A stretch of 64,000 bases of DNA from Amycolatopsis viridis (GTDB lineage: Bacteria; Actinomycetota; Actinomycetes; Mycobacteriales; Pseudonocardiaceae): positions 310,001 through 374,000 of the forward strand of contig NZ_JAANOU010000001.1 of the NCBI RefSeq assembly GCF_011758765.1, given 5' to 3'. How positions within the stretch are numbered: the stretch's first letter is position 1; every line of letters begins with the position of its first letter. The notes under the pieces are model-generated. The model did no database searches and was not told where the DNA came from. It worked only from the letters and a program-made list of their open reading frames with translations. Positions 33,134 through 42,223 of this stretch are shown one piece after another. The translations under genes and the position numbers were made by a program.

Positions 33134-34122
33134 CAGTCCGCCTTCCGCTCGCCGATGATCGACCGGCCCGCGAGGTTCACCGCGAAGGTCAGCACGAACA
33201 ACACCAGACCGGACGCGATGTAGGCACCGGCGGACTTGGGGTTGTTGAACTCGGCGTAGTTCGCGGCGATCTGCGACGCGAACGTCGCGCCGCCGTCGTT
33301 GAGGCTCCAGCCGAACGTCTTGCCCGCCGGGATGTAGAGGATCACGGTGAGCGCGATCGTCTCGCCCAGCGCCCGGCCGAGGCCGAGCATCGAGGCGCCG
33401 ATGTAGCCGGACTTGCCGAACGGCAGCACCGTCGTCCGGATGACCTCCCAGCGCGTGGCGCCCAGCGCGAGCGCGCCTTCGATCTGGGCGGTCGGCGTGC
33501 GCTCGAACACCTCGCGGGACAGCGAGGTGATGATCGGTAGCAGCATCACCGCGAGCACGACGCCGGCGGTGAAGATCGTGCCCTGGAAGTTCGGGTAGAC
33601 GTTGCCCGTGCCGAAGATCGGGATGAACCCGAGGTTCTTGTTGAGCCATTCCGCGATGGGCGCGAGCTTCGGCGCGAACACGAGGATGCCCCACAGGCCG
33701 AAGATGATCGAGGGCACCGCGGCCAGCAGGTCGACGACGTAGGCGAAGGGCCGGGCCAGCCGACGCGGCGCGTACTGGGTCAGGAACAACGCGATGCCCA
33801 GGGAGATCGGCATCGCGATGAGCAGCGCCAGCAGCGACGTGTAGATGGTGACCAGCAGCAGGTCCAGGATGCCGAACCGGAGGTGGTTCGGGTCCCCGGT
33901 CTGCCATATGCGGGCGGTGAGGAAGTTGAGCTCGTTCGCCTTGAGCGCCGGGATCGCCTGCACGATCAGGAAGATGCCGATCAGCCCGATGAGCGCGACG
34001 ACGAAGACGCCCGCCCCGGTCGTCAGGTTCTTGAAGATGCGGTCGCCGGGCCGCACCTTGGCGGTCCGGTTCGGTGTGGCCAGTGCCGAGGGGTTCTCAG
34101 TGGCCGGTGGTTGCGCCGTAAT
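33133..34122 (-). CDS. pstC: Phosphate ABC transporter permease PstC, probable ATT start
   Basis: About 329 residues, six membrane helices, with the permease loop IEGALALGATRWEVIRTTVLPFGKSGYIGASMLGLGRALGETIALTVIL. The start is unusual. The only upstream ATG/GTG/TTG-type codon in frame is GTG 34164, which lies inside the perfect hairpin after pstS. An ATT codon at 34122 follows GGAGG by 6 bases and gives a typical ITAQPPATENPSA N terminus. I take ATT 34122 as the start; GTG 34164 (343 residues) is the alternative. Confidence 0.9.
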   Translation of the reverse strand: MTAQPPATENPSALATPNRTAKVRPGDRIFKNLTTGAGVFVVALIGLIGIFLIVQAIPALKANELNFLTARIWQTGDPNHLRFGILDLLLVTIYTSLLALLIAMPISLGIALFLTQYAPRRLARPFAYVVDLLAAVPSIIFGLWGILVFAPKLAPIAEWLNKNLGFIPIFGTGNVYPNFQGTIFTAGVVLAVMLLPIITSLSREVFERTPTAQIEGALALGATRWEVIRTTVLPFGKSGYIGASMLGLGRALGETIALTVILYIPAGKTFGWSLNDGGATFASQIAANYAEFNNPKSAGAYIASGLVLFVLTFAVNLAGRSIIGERKAD

Positions 34123-34153
34123 CGGGGGCCTCCGGGAGTGGTCCGAACGACGA

Positions 34154-34186
34154 CGGACGCCCACCGGTGTCCCCGGTGGGCGTCCG
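34154..34186 (-). terminator. pstS-pstC intercistronic hairpin
   Basis: CGGACGCCCACCGG (34154-34167) pairs perfectly with CCGGTGGGCGTCCG (34173-34186) across a 5-base loop. Placed between pstS and pstC, it probably stabilises pstS mRNA or partly terminates transcription, so that the binding protein is made in excess of the permease. Confidence 0.75.
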
Positions 34187-34248
34187 CCTCGCGAATGACT
34201 CGCTCATCACGTACTCAGTGCAACCCAATCAGGGGTGGCAAGCAAGGA

Positions 34249-35376
34249 TCAGGAGATCGCGTTGATCGAGGTCAGCACCTTCTCCTGCAGCGACTGCGGG
34301 AGCGGCACGAACCCCTTGTCCGCGATCGGCTGCTGCGCGGTGGTCGCCGCGACGGTCAGGAACGCCTTGACCGCCTTGGCCGTGTCCGCGTCGTAGCCCT
34401 TCGAGCAAACGATCTCGTAGGTGGTCAGCAGCAGCGGGTACGCGCCCGGGGTGTTGCTGGCGTAGATCTTCTTGAGGTCCATCGCCAGGTCGTTGCTGCC
34501 CGGGGTGCGGAACGAGGCGGCGTCCAGGGCCTTCGCCACGTTCTGCGGGGTCAGCTCGACCGCGCCCGAGCCGCTGTCGATCTTGGCGGCGGACAGGCCG
34601 TCCTTGACGTAGGACGACTCGACGTAACCGATCGCGCCGTCGGCGGCCCGGATGCCCGAGGCGACACCGTTCGAGCCCTGCGCGCCGTTGCCGACGCCAC
34701 CCTTGAACGCCTTGCCGGTGCCCTGCGTCCAGGCGCCTTTCGAGGCGGCCTCGAGGTAGGTCTGGAAGTTGTCGGTGGTGCCCGACTCGTCCGACCGCGA
34801 GAACACCTGGATCGGCTTGTCCGGCAGGTTGACGCCCGAGTTGAGGGCGGCGATCGCCGGGTCGTTCCACTTGCTGATCTTGCCGTTGAAGATCTTGGCC
34901 GCGACCTCGCCGTTCAGGGTGAGCGAAGGAACGCCGTCCAGCTTGTAGGCGATCGCGACCGGGCCGACGACCAGCGGCAGGTTCCACGCCTCGCCACCGG
35001 CGCAGCGGGCGTTCGCCGCGTTCTGCTCGTCACCGGTCTTCAGCGGCGAGTCCGAGCCGCCGAAGTCGACCTGCTTCGCGGTGAACTGCTTGACGCCGGC
35101 ACCGGAACCGGACGCGTTGTAGTTCACGATCTGGCCCTGGCAGGCCTTCGCGTACTGCTGCGCGAAGATGTCCACCGCGGTCTTCTGAGCGGTCGAGCCC
35201 TCGCCGGTCAGCGGCGTCTTGCCGCCGCAGACGACGTTCGCGGTCGCGCTCGGCGCGGTGGCCGCACCCGAGGTCTGGGTCTTGCCGGACGAGGCCGGGT
35301 CCTGACCGCAGGCGGCGAGCACGAGGGCTGCGCTCGCCGCGATGCCGAGAGCACCCATCGGCCGCATGATCTTCAC
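34249..35376 (-). CDS. pstS: Phosphate-binding lipoprotein PstS
   Basis: 375 residues with a lipoprotein signal peptide ending in the lipobox LAAC (GIAASAALVLAACGQD) and a PstS-type binding domain: LTGEGSTAQKTAVDIF, NASGSGAGVKQF, VDFGGSDSPL and FSRSDESGTTDNFQTYL, the phosphate-contact segments. It captures phosphate outside the membrane for PstCA. The GTG at 35376 follows GGAGGACATGAA. First gene of the operon, with a PHO box upstream. Confidence 0.95.
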   Translation of the reverse strand: MKIMRPMGALGIAASAALVLAACGQDPASSGKTQTSGAATAPSATANVVCGGKTPLTGEGSTAQKTAVDIFAQQYAKACQGQIVNYNASGSGAGVKQFTAKQVDFGGSDSPLKTGDEQNAANARCAGGEAWNLPLVVGPVAIAYKLDGVPSLTLNGEVAAKIFNGKISKWNDPAIAALNSGVNLPDKPIQVFSRSDESGTTDNFQTYLEAASKGAWTQGTGKAFKGGVGNGAQGSNGVASGIRAADGAIGYVESSYVKDGLSAAKIDSGSGAVELTPQNVAKALDAASFRTPGSNDLAMDLKKIYASNTPGAYPLLLTTYEIVCSKGYDADTAKAVKAFLTVAATTAQQPIADKGFVPLPQSLQEKVLTSINAIS

Positions 35377-35417
35377 TTCATGTCCTCCAGCTTGGGAACG
35401 CCATTCGTCGCAACCGG

Positions 35418-35472
35418 ACACTAGGCAGCACGGGTGGACAAGCGCCTCTCAACAGATGAACGCAAAGTGAAC
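35418..35472 (-). promoter_or_regulatory. PHO box and promoter of pstSCAB
   Basis: On the reverse strand GTTCACTTTGC (35472 to 35462) and GTTCATCTGTT (35461 to 35451) are two adjacent 11-base direct repeats of the PhoP-box type. A -10 element TAGTGT lies at 35423 to 35418, leaving about 40 bases of leader before the GGAGG site. The match to the phoU box supports joint control by PhoP. Confidence 0.75.
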
Positions 35473-35591
35473 AAGGTCCCGAATGTGAGGCGCGCTACTT
35501 CACTCGACTGGGTGCCGTGTCCTACCCGTGACCTGCGGGTTCGCGATCCGTGACGAAACCTTGGCGGAGGGTTAACACAACGGAACGGCGA

Positions 35592-36497
35592 TCACCGTTC
35601 GTATTGGACGTCGACCTCGTGACGGGTGAAGCCGAGTCGTGTGTAGACGGCGATCGCGGGTGCGTTGTCGCCTTCCACGTAGAGGATCACCTGGGGCAGG
35701 CCGCGGTCGCGCAGGTACCGCAGACCGGCCAGGGTCAGCGCCTTGCCCAGCCCGCCGCCCTGCGCGCCGGGGTCGACTCCGACGACGTACACCTCGCCCG
35801 TCTCCCGGCCGCCGAACCGTCGCGGGTTGGCGGGGTGGACCTTGGTCCAGTGGAAGCCGAGCAGCTTGCCCGTGCCGTCCTCGGCGAGGAAGAAGCCGTC
35901 CGCGTCGAACCAGTCCTCGGCCTCCTCGGCACGCAGGTCCTCGACCGTGAGCCTGCCCTGTTCCGGGTGCCAGTCGAAGGCCCGCGCGTTGACCTCGATC
36001 ACGGCCTGCTCGTCCTGGCCGGGCACGAAGGTGCGCAGCGCGACGCTCTCCGGCAGCCGGGGCTCCGGCCAGGCCGGATCCACCTCGGTGCGCATGACGA
36101 GTAGTTCGCGGGCACGCGTGAACCCGGTTCGCCCGGCGAGGGCGGCCGCGCCGGGGTGGTCGCCGTGCGCCCACACCCGCAGGGGCGCCCCGGCGGCGCG
36201 CTCGACGAGCGCGGACACCATCTCGGTGCCCACGCCCCGGCGCCGGTGGTCCGGCCGCACGATCAGTTCGGCCACCTGGCGGCCGAACGCGTCACCGCCG
36301 GGATCGAGGTGCGCGTACCCGGCGAGCGTGCCGTCGGACCTGGCGAGGAGGTGCGGACCGGTCCGGAACTCGCCGGGCAGCTCCTCACCCGGGCCCAGGT
36401 CCGGTCGTCCGTCCACCTCGCGGGCGGCGAGCAGCAGCTCGCGCACCTCGGCGATGGTCTGCCCGTCCAGTTCGTCGACCCACACCACAGTCAGCAC
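35592..36497 (-). CDS. mshD: Mycothiol synthase MshD
   Basis: 301 residues, two tandem GNAT domains. The first has VAELIVRPDHRRRGVGTEMV, the second VYVVGVDPGAQGGGLGKALTLAGLRYLRDRG and LYVEGDNAPAIAVYTRLGFTRHEVDVQYER, with GFHWTKVHP as in MshD. It acetylates Cys-GlcN-Ins with acetyl-CoA in the last step of mycothiol synthesis. The GTG at 36497 is 7 bases after a reverse-strand TAGCGT (36510 to 36505), so the mRNA is likely leaderless. Next to glnR, as Rv0819 is to Rv0818. Confidence 0.95.
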   Translation of the reverse strand: MLTVVWVDELDGQTIAEVRELLLAAREVDGRPDLGPGEELPGEFRTGPHLLARSDGTLAGYAHLDPGGDAFGRQVAELIVRPDHRRRGVGTEMVSALVERAAGAPLRVWAHGDHPGAAALAGRTGFTRARELLVMRTEVDPAWPEPRLPESVALRTFVPGQDEQAVIEVNARAFDWHPEQGRLTVEDLRAEEAEDWFDADGFFLAEDGTGKLLGFHWTKVHPANPRRFGGRETGEVYVVGVDPGAQGGGLGKALTLAGLRYLRDRGLPQVILYVEGDNAPAIAVYTRLGFTRHEVDVQYER

Positions 36498-36517
36498 GAG
36501 ATCAACGCTAGTCCGGA

Positions 36518-37288
<771 letters not shown>

Positions 37289-37449
37289 CTAGTTCGCAGC
37301 CTTGAGCGCCCCTGGTCTCCGGGCCCAAGGGTAGCGGGTGAACTGCGGAAACCACCTCCCCTGTGCAGCCACCGTCACACTGACGGCACACTGGTTGGCC
37401 GAGGCTGAGGCCATCGCCGCCCCGACGCGAGACAGATCGGACACGAAGA

Positions 37450-38358
37450 GTGAGCAGACCTGTGACCCAGGACCGAGCCGTTCCGCCCGCTGGTTCGCGG
37501 CGCCGTGGCCGTCGCACCCGGCGCATCGTCATCAGCCTGGTGGTGCTCGCCGCGCTCCTGGTCGGAGCCGATTTCGGGCTCGCTGCGTTCGCCGAGCACA
37601 CGGTGTCGCAGAAGGCCAGGGAGCAGCTGGGGCTGAGCGACGACCCCTCGGTGACGATCGAGGGCTTCCCGTTCAGCACGCAGGCGATCAGCGGCGACTA
37701 CCGGCACATCGCGATGTTCGCGCCCGGCGTGCCGATCAAGGACCTGCAGGACGTGCTGGTGACCGCCGACCTGTACGACGTCCGGGCCCCGCTGTCCGAC
37801 CTGCTCAACGGCAACACCAAGGCGATCGACATCGGCCGGCTGGAGGCCCAGGTGACGATCAAGGCCAGCGACATCAACAAGGTGGACCCGCTGACCAAGG
37901 TCGAGGACCTGCGGATCGCGCCGGCGAGCGTCTCCTACGTGCAGACCGGCCAGGACGCGCAGAGCGGCACCGACACCGGTTCCGGCGAGGGGCAGGGCCA
38001 GGACGGCACGGGCGAGCAGGACCAGGACAAGTCGAAGGCCGGTGTCCGCATCTCCGGCTACGTGCAGGTCGCCGGTCAGCGCGTGGAGCTCTTCGCCTTC
38101 GCGATGATCGAGCTGCACGGCTCGCGGATCGAGATCGTGCCGACGCGTCTCCAGTACGGGAATGACAAGGGGACAACGGTTGTTCCCCATGCTGTACAGC
38201 AGGCGCTGCTGCCGAACTTCAAGGCCACGATCGACACCGGCAACTTGCCGTTCCAGGTGACCCCGACCGCGGTGCAGGTCAACAACGGCTCGGTCACCAT
38301 CAAGGGCGAGGCCAAGAACGTGACGTTCGGCGGGGCGAGCGGCTCGACCGGAGGGTGA
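37450..38358 (+). CDS. lmeA: LmeA-like DUF2993 protein
   Basis: 302 residues. A basic N terminus and one membrane helix/signal (RIVISLVVLAALLVGADFGLAAFAEHTVS) precede a DUF2993 domain: PSVTIEGFPFSTQAISGDYRHI, then LTKVEDLRIAPASVSYV and IEIVPTRLQYG. An acidic Gly/Gln linker (about 175-200) interrupts the domain. The mycobacterial homologue Rv0817c (LmeA) is a phosphoinositide-binding periplasmic protein needed for lipomannan mannan elongation. First of a run with thiX. Confidence 0.8.
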   Translation: MSRPVTQDRAVPPAGSRRRGRRTRRIVISLVVLAALLVGADFGLAAFAEHTVSQKAREQLGLSDDPSVTIEGFPFSTQAISGDYRHIAMFAPGVPIKDLQDVLVTADLYDVRAPLSDLLNGNTKAIDIGRLEAQVTIKASDINKVDPLTKVEDLRIAPASVSYVQTGQDAQSGTDTGSGEGQGQDGTGEQDQDKSKAGVRISGYVQVAGQRVELFAFAMIELHGSRIEIVPTRLQYGNDKGTTVVPHAVQQALLPNFKATIDTGNLPFQVTPTAVQVNNGSVTIKGEAKNVTFGGASGSTGG

Positions 38359-38365
38359 CAAGCGG

Positions 38366-38800
38366 ATGACGGGCGTCTGGGTCGTGCTCGGCACGCTGGT
38401 GGTCGCCGGGATCGCGGGTGCGCTGCTGCGGGCGCGAAACGGACGGGTCCGCGCCGCGCGGCGCGCGCCTGCTACCGCGCTGCCCGGGCCCGTCGAAGCC
38501 GCGCTCGGCGCCGGCGCCCGGGTCACCCTGGTGCAGATCTCCACCACGTTCTGCACCCCGTGCCGGCACACCCGCGCCCTGCTCGGCCCGCTGGCCGAGC
38601 GCACCGACGGACTGGCGCACGTCGAGCTCGACGTGACGAACCAGCCGGAGGTCGCCCAGGCGCTGGGTGTGCTGCGCACGCCCACCACGATCGCCTACCG
38701 CTCCGACGGCACCGAGCTGTTGCGCGTCGGGGGCGTGCCGAAGGCGCCCGCCCTGCTCGAGGCGCTGCGGCCGCACCTCCCGGCGCGGGTCGCGGATTAG
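38366..38800 (+). CDS. thiX: Membrane-anchored thioredoxin-like protein ThiX
   Basis: 144 residues: an N-terminal membrane helix (about 3-22) and a thioredoxin fold with the active site CTPC in LVQISTTFCTPCRHTRALLGPLA and the cis-proline in LRTPTTIAYRSDG. Seven bases after lmeA, so probably the same operon. Equivalent to Rv0816c, next to the sulfurtransferase genes. Confidence 0.88.
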   Translation: MTGVWVVLGTLVVAGIAGALLRARNGRVRAARRAPATALPGPVEAALGAGARVTLVQISTTFCTPCRHTRALLGPLAERTDGLAHVELDVTNQPEVAQALGVLRTPTTIAYRSDGTELLRVGGVPKAPALLEALRPHLPARVAD

Positions 38801-38852
38801 AACGTGTTCCGCGCGGCCGGCGTGCTCGCGCCGCTGCCGCCGCGTCCGCTGA

Positions 38853-38937
38853 CCAGGTGGGAATTTATTTCCTGGATGGTGGGAATGCTCTCAGTGGATG
38901 GACACCCCTCCCACTTTCAGGGATCCCCGGGTAGCCT
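38853..38937 (+). promoter_or_regulatory. Promoter region of the sulfur operon with AT-rich palindrome
   Basis: TAGCCT at 38932-38937 ends 7 bases before the leader-peptide GTG, giving a leaderless start. Further upstream an AT-rich inverted repeat in GC-rich DNA (GGGAATTTATTTCC around 38859-38872, flanked by CCAGG and CCTGG) is a candidate operator. Its regulator is not known. Confidence 0.5.
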
Positions 38938-38944
38938 GACCACC

Positions 38945-39028
38945 GTGTGCAGGCTGCCACTCACTCTGCTGACGCAACGTCGCGCGGTCGACTTCTGCCG
39001 CGTGCGCAGCAGCCTGTGTCTCCTCTAG
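38945..39028 (+). CDS. Cysteine-containing leader peptide of the sulfurtransferase operon
   Basis: A 27-residue frame, leaderless by its promoter spacing. Its C-terminal half, RRAVDFCRVRSSLC, matches the actinobacterial leader-peptide pattern RRxVDLCRxxSxxC found before sulfur-assimilation genes. In mycobacteria a polycysteine leader attenuates the corresponding DUF4395-sulfurtransferase-sseC operon in response to cysteine. Here three cysteines lie at positions 2, 18 and 25. It ends 76 bases before the DUF4395 gene. Confidence 0.75.
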   Translation: MCRLPLTLLTQRRAVDFCRVRSSLCLL

Positions 39029-39104
39029 CGGGTCCCACCCGCTCTCCCCGCCGGAAATACTCCGTTCCGACGCGTGCTCGCACGCGCCCTGCCAGGGAGG
39101 TGAC

Positions 39105-39536
39105 ATGTCAGCAGGCCCAGCCGTAGACCCCCGCGGACCCCGGTTCGCGGCGATCATCACGACCGTCGTGCTCGCGGTGGTCCTCATCAGTGGATGGTGG
39201 CCGCTGCTGGCCGTGCAGACGGTCGTGTTCGCGATCGGTGCGTTCATCGGGCTCAAGCCCGCCCCGTACTCGGTGCTCTACCGCCGTCTCGTGGCGCCGC
39301 GCCTGGCGCCGACGACGGAGCGGGAGGACGCGGCGCCGCTGCGGTTCGCGCAGGCGGTCGGGTTCGTGTTCGCGTTGATCGGCACCGTCGGGTACGCGTC
39401 GGGGATCACCGCGCTGGGCATCGTCGCGACGGCGTTCGCGCTGTTCGCGGCGTTCCTCAACGCGGCGTTCAACTTCTGCCTCGGCTGCGAGATGTACCTC
39501 CTGATCCGGCGCTTGGCGCCGAGCCAGGCTTCCTGA
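39105..39536 (+). CDS. DUF4395 membrane protein
   Basis: 143 residues with four membrane helices. The C-terminal pattern AAFLNAAFNFCLGCEMYLLIRR includes a CLGC pair typical of DUF4395, a family found next to thiosulfate sulfurtransferases. It may pass sulfur or electrons at the membrane; the role is unproven. The ATG follows GGGAGGTGAC. Confidence 0.88.
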   Translation: MSAGPAVDPRGPRFAAIITTVVLAVVLISGWWPLLAVQTVVFAIGAFIGLKPAPYSVLYRRLVAPRLAPTTEREDAAPLRFAQAVGFVFALIGTVGYASGITALGIVATAFALFAAFLNAAFNFCLGCEMYLLIRRLAPSQAS

Positions 39537-39576
39537 CGAGTCCACCCACGAGAAGAAGAAAGCGAGTAGTGCTCTC

Positions 39577-40416
39577 ATGAGCCGTGAAGACGTCCTGGTC
39601 ACCACGCAGTGGGCCGAGGAGAACCTGAACACCCCGGGCGTGGTCTTCGCCGAGGTGGACGAGGACACCACCGCCTACGACGGCGGCCACATCCGCGGTG
39701 CGGTCAAGATCGACTGGAAGACGGAGCTGCAGGACCCGGTCCGCCGCGACTTCGTCGACCGGGCCGGGTTCGAGGCCCTGCTGTCCGAGAAGGGCATCTC
39801 GAACGACGACCTGGTGGTCCTGTACGGCGGCAACAACAACTGGTTCGCCGCCTACGCCTACTGGTACTTCAAGCTGTACGGCCACGACAAGGTCAAGCTG
39901 CTCGACGGCGGCCGCAAGAAGTGGGAGCTGGACGGCCGCGAGCTGACCACCGACGAGGTCAAGCGCGAGCGCACCAACTACGTCGCCAAGGAGCCGGACC
40001 TGTCGATCCGCGCCTTCCGCGACGAGGTCGTCGACGCGATCGGCACGAAGAACCTGGTCGACGTCCGCTCGCCGGACGAGTTCACCGGCAAGCTGCTGGC
40101 CCCGGCGCACCTGCCGCAGGAGTCCGCGCAGCGCGGTGGCCACATCCCGTCGGCGCTGAACGTGCCGTGGGCCAAGACGGCGAACGAGGACGGCACCTTC
40201 AAGACCGCCGAGGAGCTCAAGGAGCTGTACTCCGAGGCCGGCCTGGACACGTCCAAGGCGACCATCGCCTACTGCCGGATCGGCGAGCGGTCCAGCCACA
40301 CCTGGTTCGCGCTGCACGAGCTGATCGGGCTCGAGGACGTGAAGAACTACGACGGTTCGTGGACCGAGTACGGCTCGCTGGTCGGCGTGCCGATCGAGAC
40401 CGGGACGGGGAAGTGA
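39577..40416 (+). CDS. cysA: Thiosulfate sulfurtransferase (rhodanese), CysA/SseA type
   Basis: 279 residues in two rhodanese domains; the first is inactive, and the second has the active-site loop CRIGERSSHTWF (Cys about residue 232). Conserved YGGNNNWFAAYAYWY and LLDGGRKKWELDGREL are typical of the CysA2 group of actinobacteria. It moves sulfane sulfur from thiosulfate to a thiophilic acceptor. Operon with DUF4395 and sseC; equals Rv0815c. The name cysA here follows mycobacterial use and does not mean the sulfate transporter. Confidence 0.93.
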   Translation: MSREDVLVTTQWAEENLNTPGVVFAEVDEDTTAYDGGHIRGAVKIDWKTELQDPVRRDFVDRAGFEALLSEKGISNDDLVVLYGGNNNWFAAYAYWYFKLYGHDKVKLLDGGRKKWELDGRELTTDEVKRERTNYVAKEPDLSIRAFRDEVVDAIGTKNLVDVRSPDEFTGKLLAPAHLPQESAQRGGHIPSALNVPWAKTANEDGTFKTAEELKELYSEAGLDTSKATIAYCRIGERSSHTWFALHELIGLEDVKNYDGSWTEYGSLVGVPIETGTGK

Positions 40417-40418
40417 CG

Positions 40419-40727
40419 ATGAGTGCTGACGGTTGCGGCGCGCCGGTGCAGACGGCGACGCCCGCGGACATCGACACGCAGGGTCAGGTCGTGGTGGCCG
40501 GCAAGGTCGTCGGCAGCGACGGCCCGGTCAGCGGCGCGTACGTGCGCCTGCTCAACGGCGACGGCGACTTCGCGGGCGAGGTCCAGGCGTCCCCGGAGGG
40601 CGACTTCCGGTTCTACGCCGCGCCCGGCGCCTGGACGGTGCGCGCCCTGCACCGCACGGGCAACGGCGAGGCGTCGCTGACCGCCGAGGGACCGGGCCTG
40701 CACCAGGTCGCGATCTCGGTCGGCTGA
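40419..40727 (+). CDS. sseC: SseC family protein (DUF1416)
   Basis: 102 residues, a small beta-sandwich: GKVVGSDGPVSGAYVRLLNGDGDFAGEVQ, then EGDFRFYAAPGAWTVRALH. Always found after CysA-type sulfurtransferases in actinobacteria (Rv0814c); function in sulfur transfer is presumed. Starts 2 bases after the preceding stop. Confidence 0.9.
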   Translation: MSADGCGAPVQTATPADIDTQGQVVVAGKVVGSDGPVSGAYVRLLNGDGDFAGEVQASPEGDFRFYAAPGAWTVRALHRTGNGEASLTAEGPGLHQVAISVG

Positions 40728-40740
40728 CGATCCACCGACC

Positions 40741-40777
40741 ACGGCCACTCCCGCTGCGCAGCGGCGGGGGTGGCCGT
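40741..40777 (+). terminator. Terminator of the sulfur operon
   Basis: ACGGCCAC (40741-40748) pairs with GTGGCCGT (40770-40777), with a CCCGC/GCGGG stem inside. It starts 13 bases after the sseC stop and is followed by CGTCTT. Confidence 0.8.
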
Positions 40778-40869
40778 CGTCTTGCCAGGTGACAGCCGCG
40801 CGTGGGCGTGGTGCTCGCCACGCCGGTGCGGGGCGAGTGAAGTGCCTGGCAGCGGCTATTCTGCTGGGC

Positions 40870-40968
40870 GTGGAGATCCTGTTTACGACGCTGCTGGTGC
40901 TCGCCGCCATCGCGATCCTCTGGTTCACCGTGTACGTCGTCTACCGGCTGTACGCCGACCAGCGCTGA
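40870..40968 (+). CDS. 32-residue single-pass membrane peptide
   Basis: The frame from GTG 40870 to TGA 40968 encodes one hydrophobic helix (EILFTTLLVLAAIAILWF) and a tail TVYVVYRLYADQR. TATTCT at 40857-40862 ends 7 bases before the GTG, a very good leaderless promoter, which supports it being a real gene. It ends 3 bases before the nitrobindin ATG, so the two are likely translated from one mRNA. Family unknown. Confidence 0.65.
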   Translation: MEILFTTLLVLAAIAILWFTVYVVYRLYADQR

Positions 40969-40971
40969 CCG

Positions 40972-41586
40972 ATGACGTCCGGCGATGACGCCGTCGCAGC
41001 CGCCGCTGCCCGGGCGGAGTCGACACGGGGACGCAACCTCCCCCAGTTCGACGACCTGCCCATCCCGGTCGACACGGCGAACCTGCGCGAGGGCGAGAAC
41101 CTGAACGACGCCTGCCTGGCGCTGCTGCCGCTCGTCGGTGTGTGGCGCGGGGAGGGCGAGGTCAACTACCCGACGATCGAGGGTCCCCGCCGCATCGCCC
41201 AGCAGCTCACCATCGCGCACGACGGCCGCCCGTTCCTGTACCACGAGGCCCGCTCGTGGCTGCTCGACGACGAGGGCAACGTGATCCGCGCGGCCGCGCG
41301 CGAGGTCGGCTGGTGGCGCCCGCAGGCCGACGACACGATCGAGCTGCTGCTGGCGCACAACACCGGCATCGTCGAGGTCTTCTACGGCAAGCCGCGCAAC
41401 CAGACGTCCTGGGAGCTGGGCACCGACGCGGTCGTGCGCACCTCCACGGCCAAGGAGGTCACCGGCGCGCAGCGGCTCTACGGGCTGGTCAACAACGGCG
41501 ACCTGGGCTACGTCGAGGAGCGCGCCATGGTCGGCGAACCCATGCAGCCCCACGTTTCCCTTTACCTCAAGCGCGTCGTGGGCTGA
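40972..41586 (+). CDS. Nitrobindin family heme-binding protein
   Basis: 204 residues, FABP-like ten-strand barrel. The G-x-W-x-G-x-G motif is seen as GVWRGEG at residues 56-62, and the C-terminal HVSLYLKRV provides the likely proximal histidine. Homologue of Rv0813c and of nitrobindins, which bind ferric heme and handle nitric oxide or peroxynitrite. An N-terminal 40-residue polar extension is present. Confidence 0.88.
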   Translation: MTSGDDAVAAAAARAESTRGRNLPQFDDLPIPVDTANLREGENLNDACLALLPLVGVWRGEGEVNYPTIEGPRRIAQQLTIAHDGRPFLYHEARSWLLDDEGNVIRAAAREVGWWRPQADDTIELLLAHNTGIVEVFYGKPRNQTSWELGTDAVVRTSTAKEVTGAQRLYGLVNNGDLGYVEERAMVGEPMQPHVSLYLKRVVG

Positions 41587-41611
41587 CGGCTCCCCACCAG
41601 GAGACGTGAGG

Positions 41612-42223
41612 ATGCGCTGGCTGCGCTACGGCCCGGACGCCGCGCTCGTCGAGTGCGAGTCGCTGGCCGAGATGAGTGCCGTGCGTGCCGCCGTGGTCAC
41701 CGCGGCCCTGCCCGATCTCGTCGAGGTCGTGCCCGGCGCGCGCACCGTGCTCATCGCCGCGCGTCCCGGTTCCACGGGTCTCGACGCCGCCCGCAGGCTC
41801 ATCGAGTCGGCCGACCTGGAAGCGGTGGACGGCGGGGAGTCGCGGGAGATCACGATCGACGTCCGCTACGACGGCGAGGACCTCGACCTCGTGGCGCGGA
41901 CCGCGGGCGTCACCGCCGACGAGGTGGTCGAGCTGCACACCGGCGCCACCTACACCGTCGCGTTCACCGGGTTCGCCCCCGGTTTCGGCTACCTCACCGG
42001 CCTGCCCGAGCCGCTCCAGCAGTCGCGATTGGACACCCCGCGCACGCGCGTGCCGGCCGGGTCGGTGGCGATCGCGGGCGAGTTCACCGGCGTCTACCCG
42101 CGCTCGTCGCCCGGCGGGTGGCGACTGCTGGGGCACACCGACGCCGTCCTGTTCGACAGCCGCGCGGAGCGGCCCGCGCTGCTCGCTCCCGGCGACCGGG
42201 TGCGGTTCCGGAGCGTCCGGTGA
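41612..42223 (+). CDS. pxpB: 5-oxoprolinase subunit PxpB (KipI-like)
   Basis: 203 residues, KipI/PxpB family: RYGPDAALVEC at the start, the conserved YTVAFTGFAPGFGYLTGLPE and RTRVPAGSVAIAGEFTGVYPRSSPGGWRLLG near the end. With PxpC and PxpA it hydrolyses 5-oxoproline with ATP. ATG 41612 lies 8 bases after AGGAG; GTG 41606 is possible. The stop overlaps the pxpC start (GTGA). Confidence 0.9.
   Translation: MRWLRYGPDAALVECESLAEMSAVRAAVVTAALPDLVEVVPGARTVLIAARPGSTGLDAARRLIESADLEAVDGGESREITIDVRYDGEDLDLVARTAGVTADEVVELHTGATYTVAFTGFAPGFGYLTGLPEPLQQSRLDTPRTRVPAGSVAIAGEFTGVYPRSSPGGWRLLGHTDAVLFDSRAERPALLAPGDRVRFRSVR

Noticed and set aside
34122-34164. GTG at 34164 as the pstC start
   Set aside because: It is buried in the stem of a perfect 14-bp hairpin with no ribosome site before it; kept only as an alternative.
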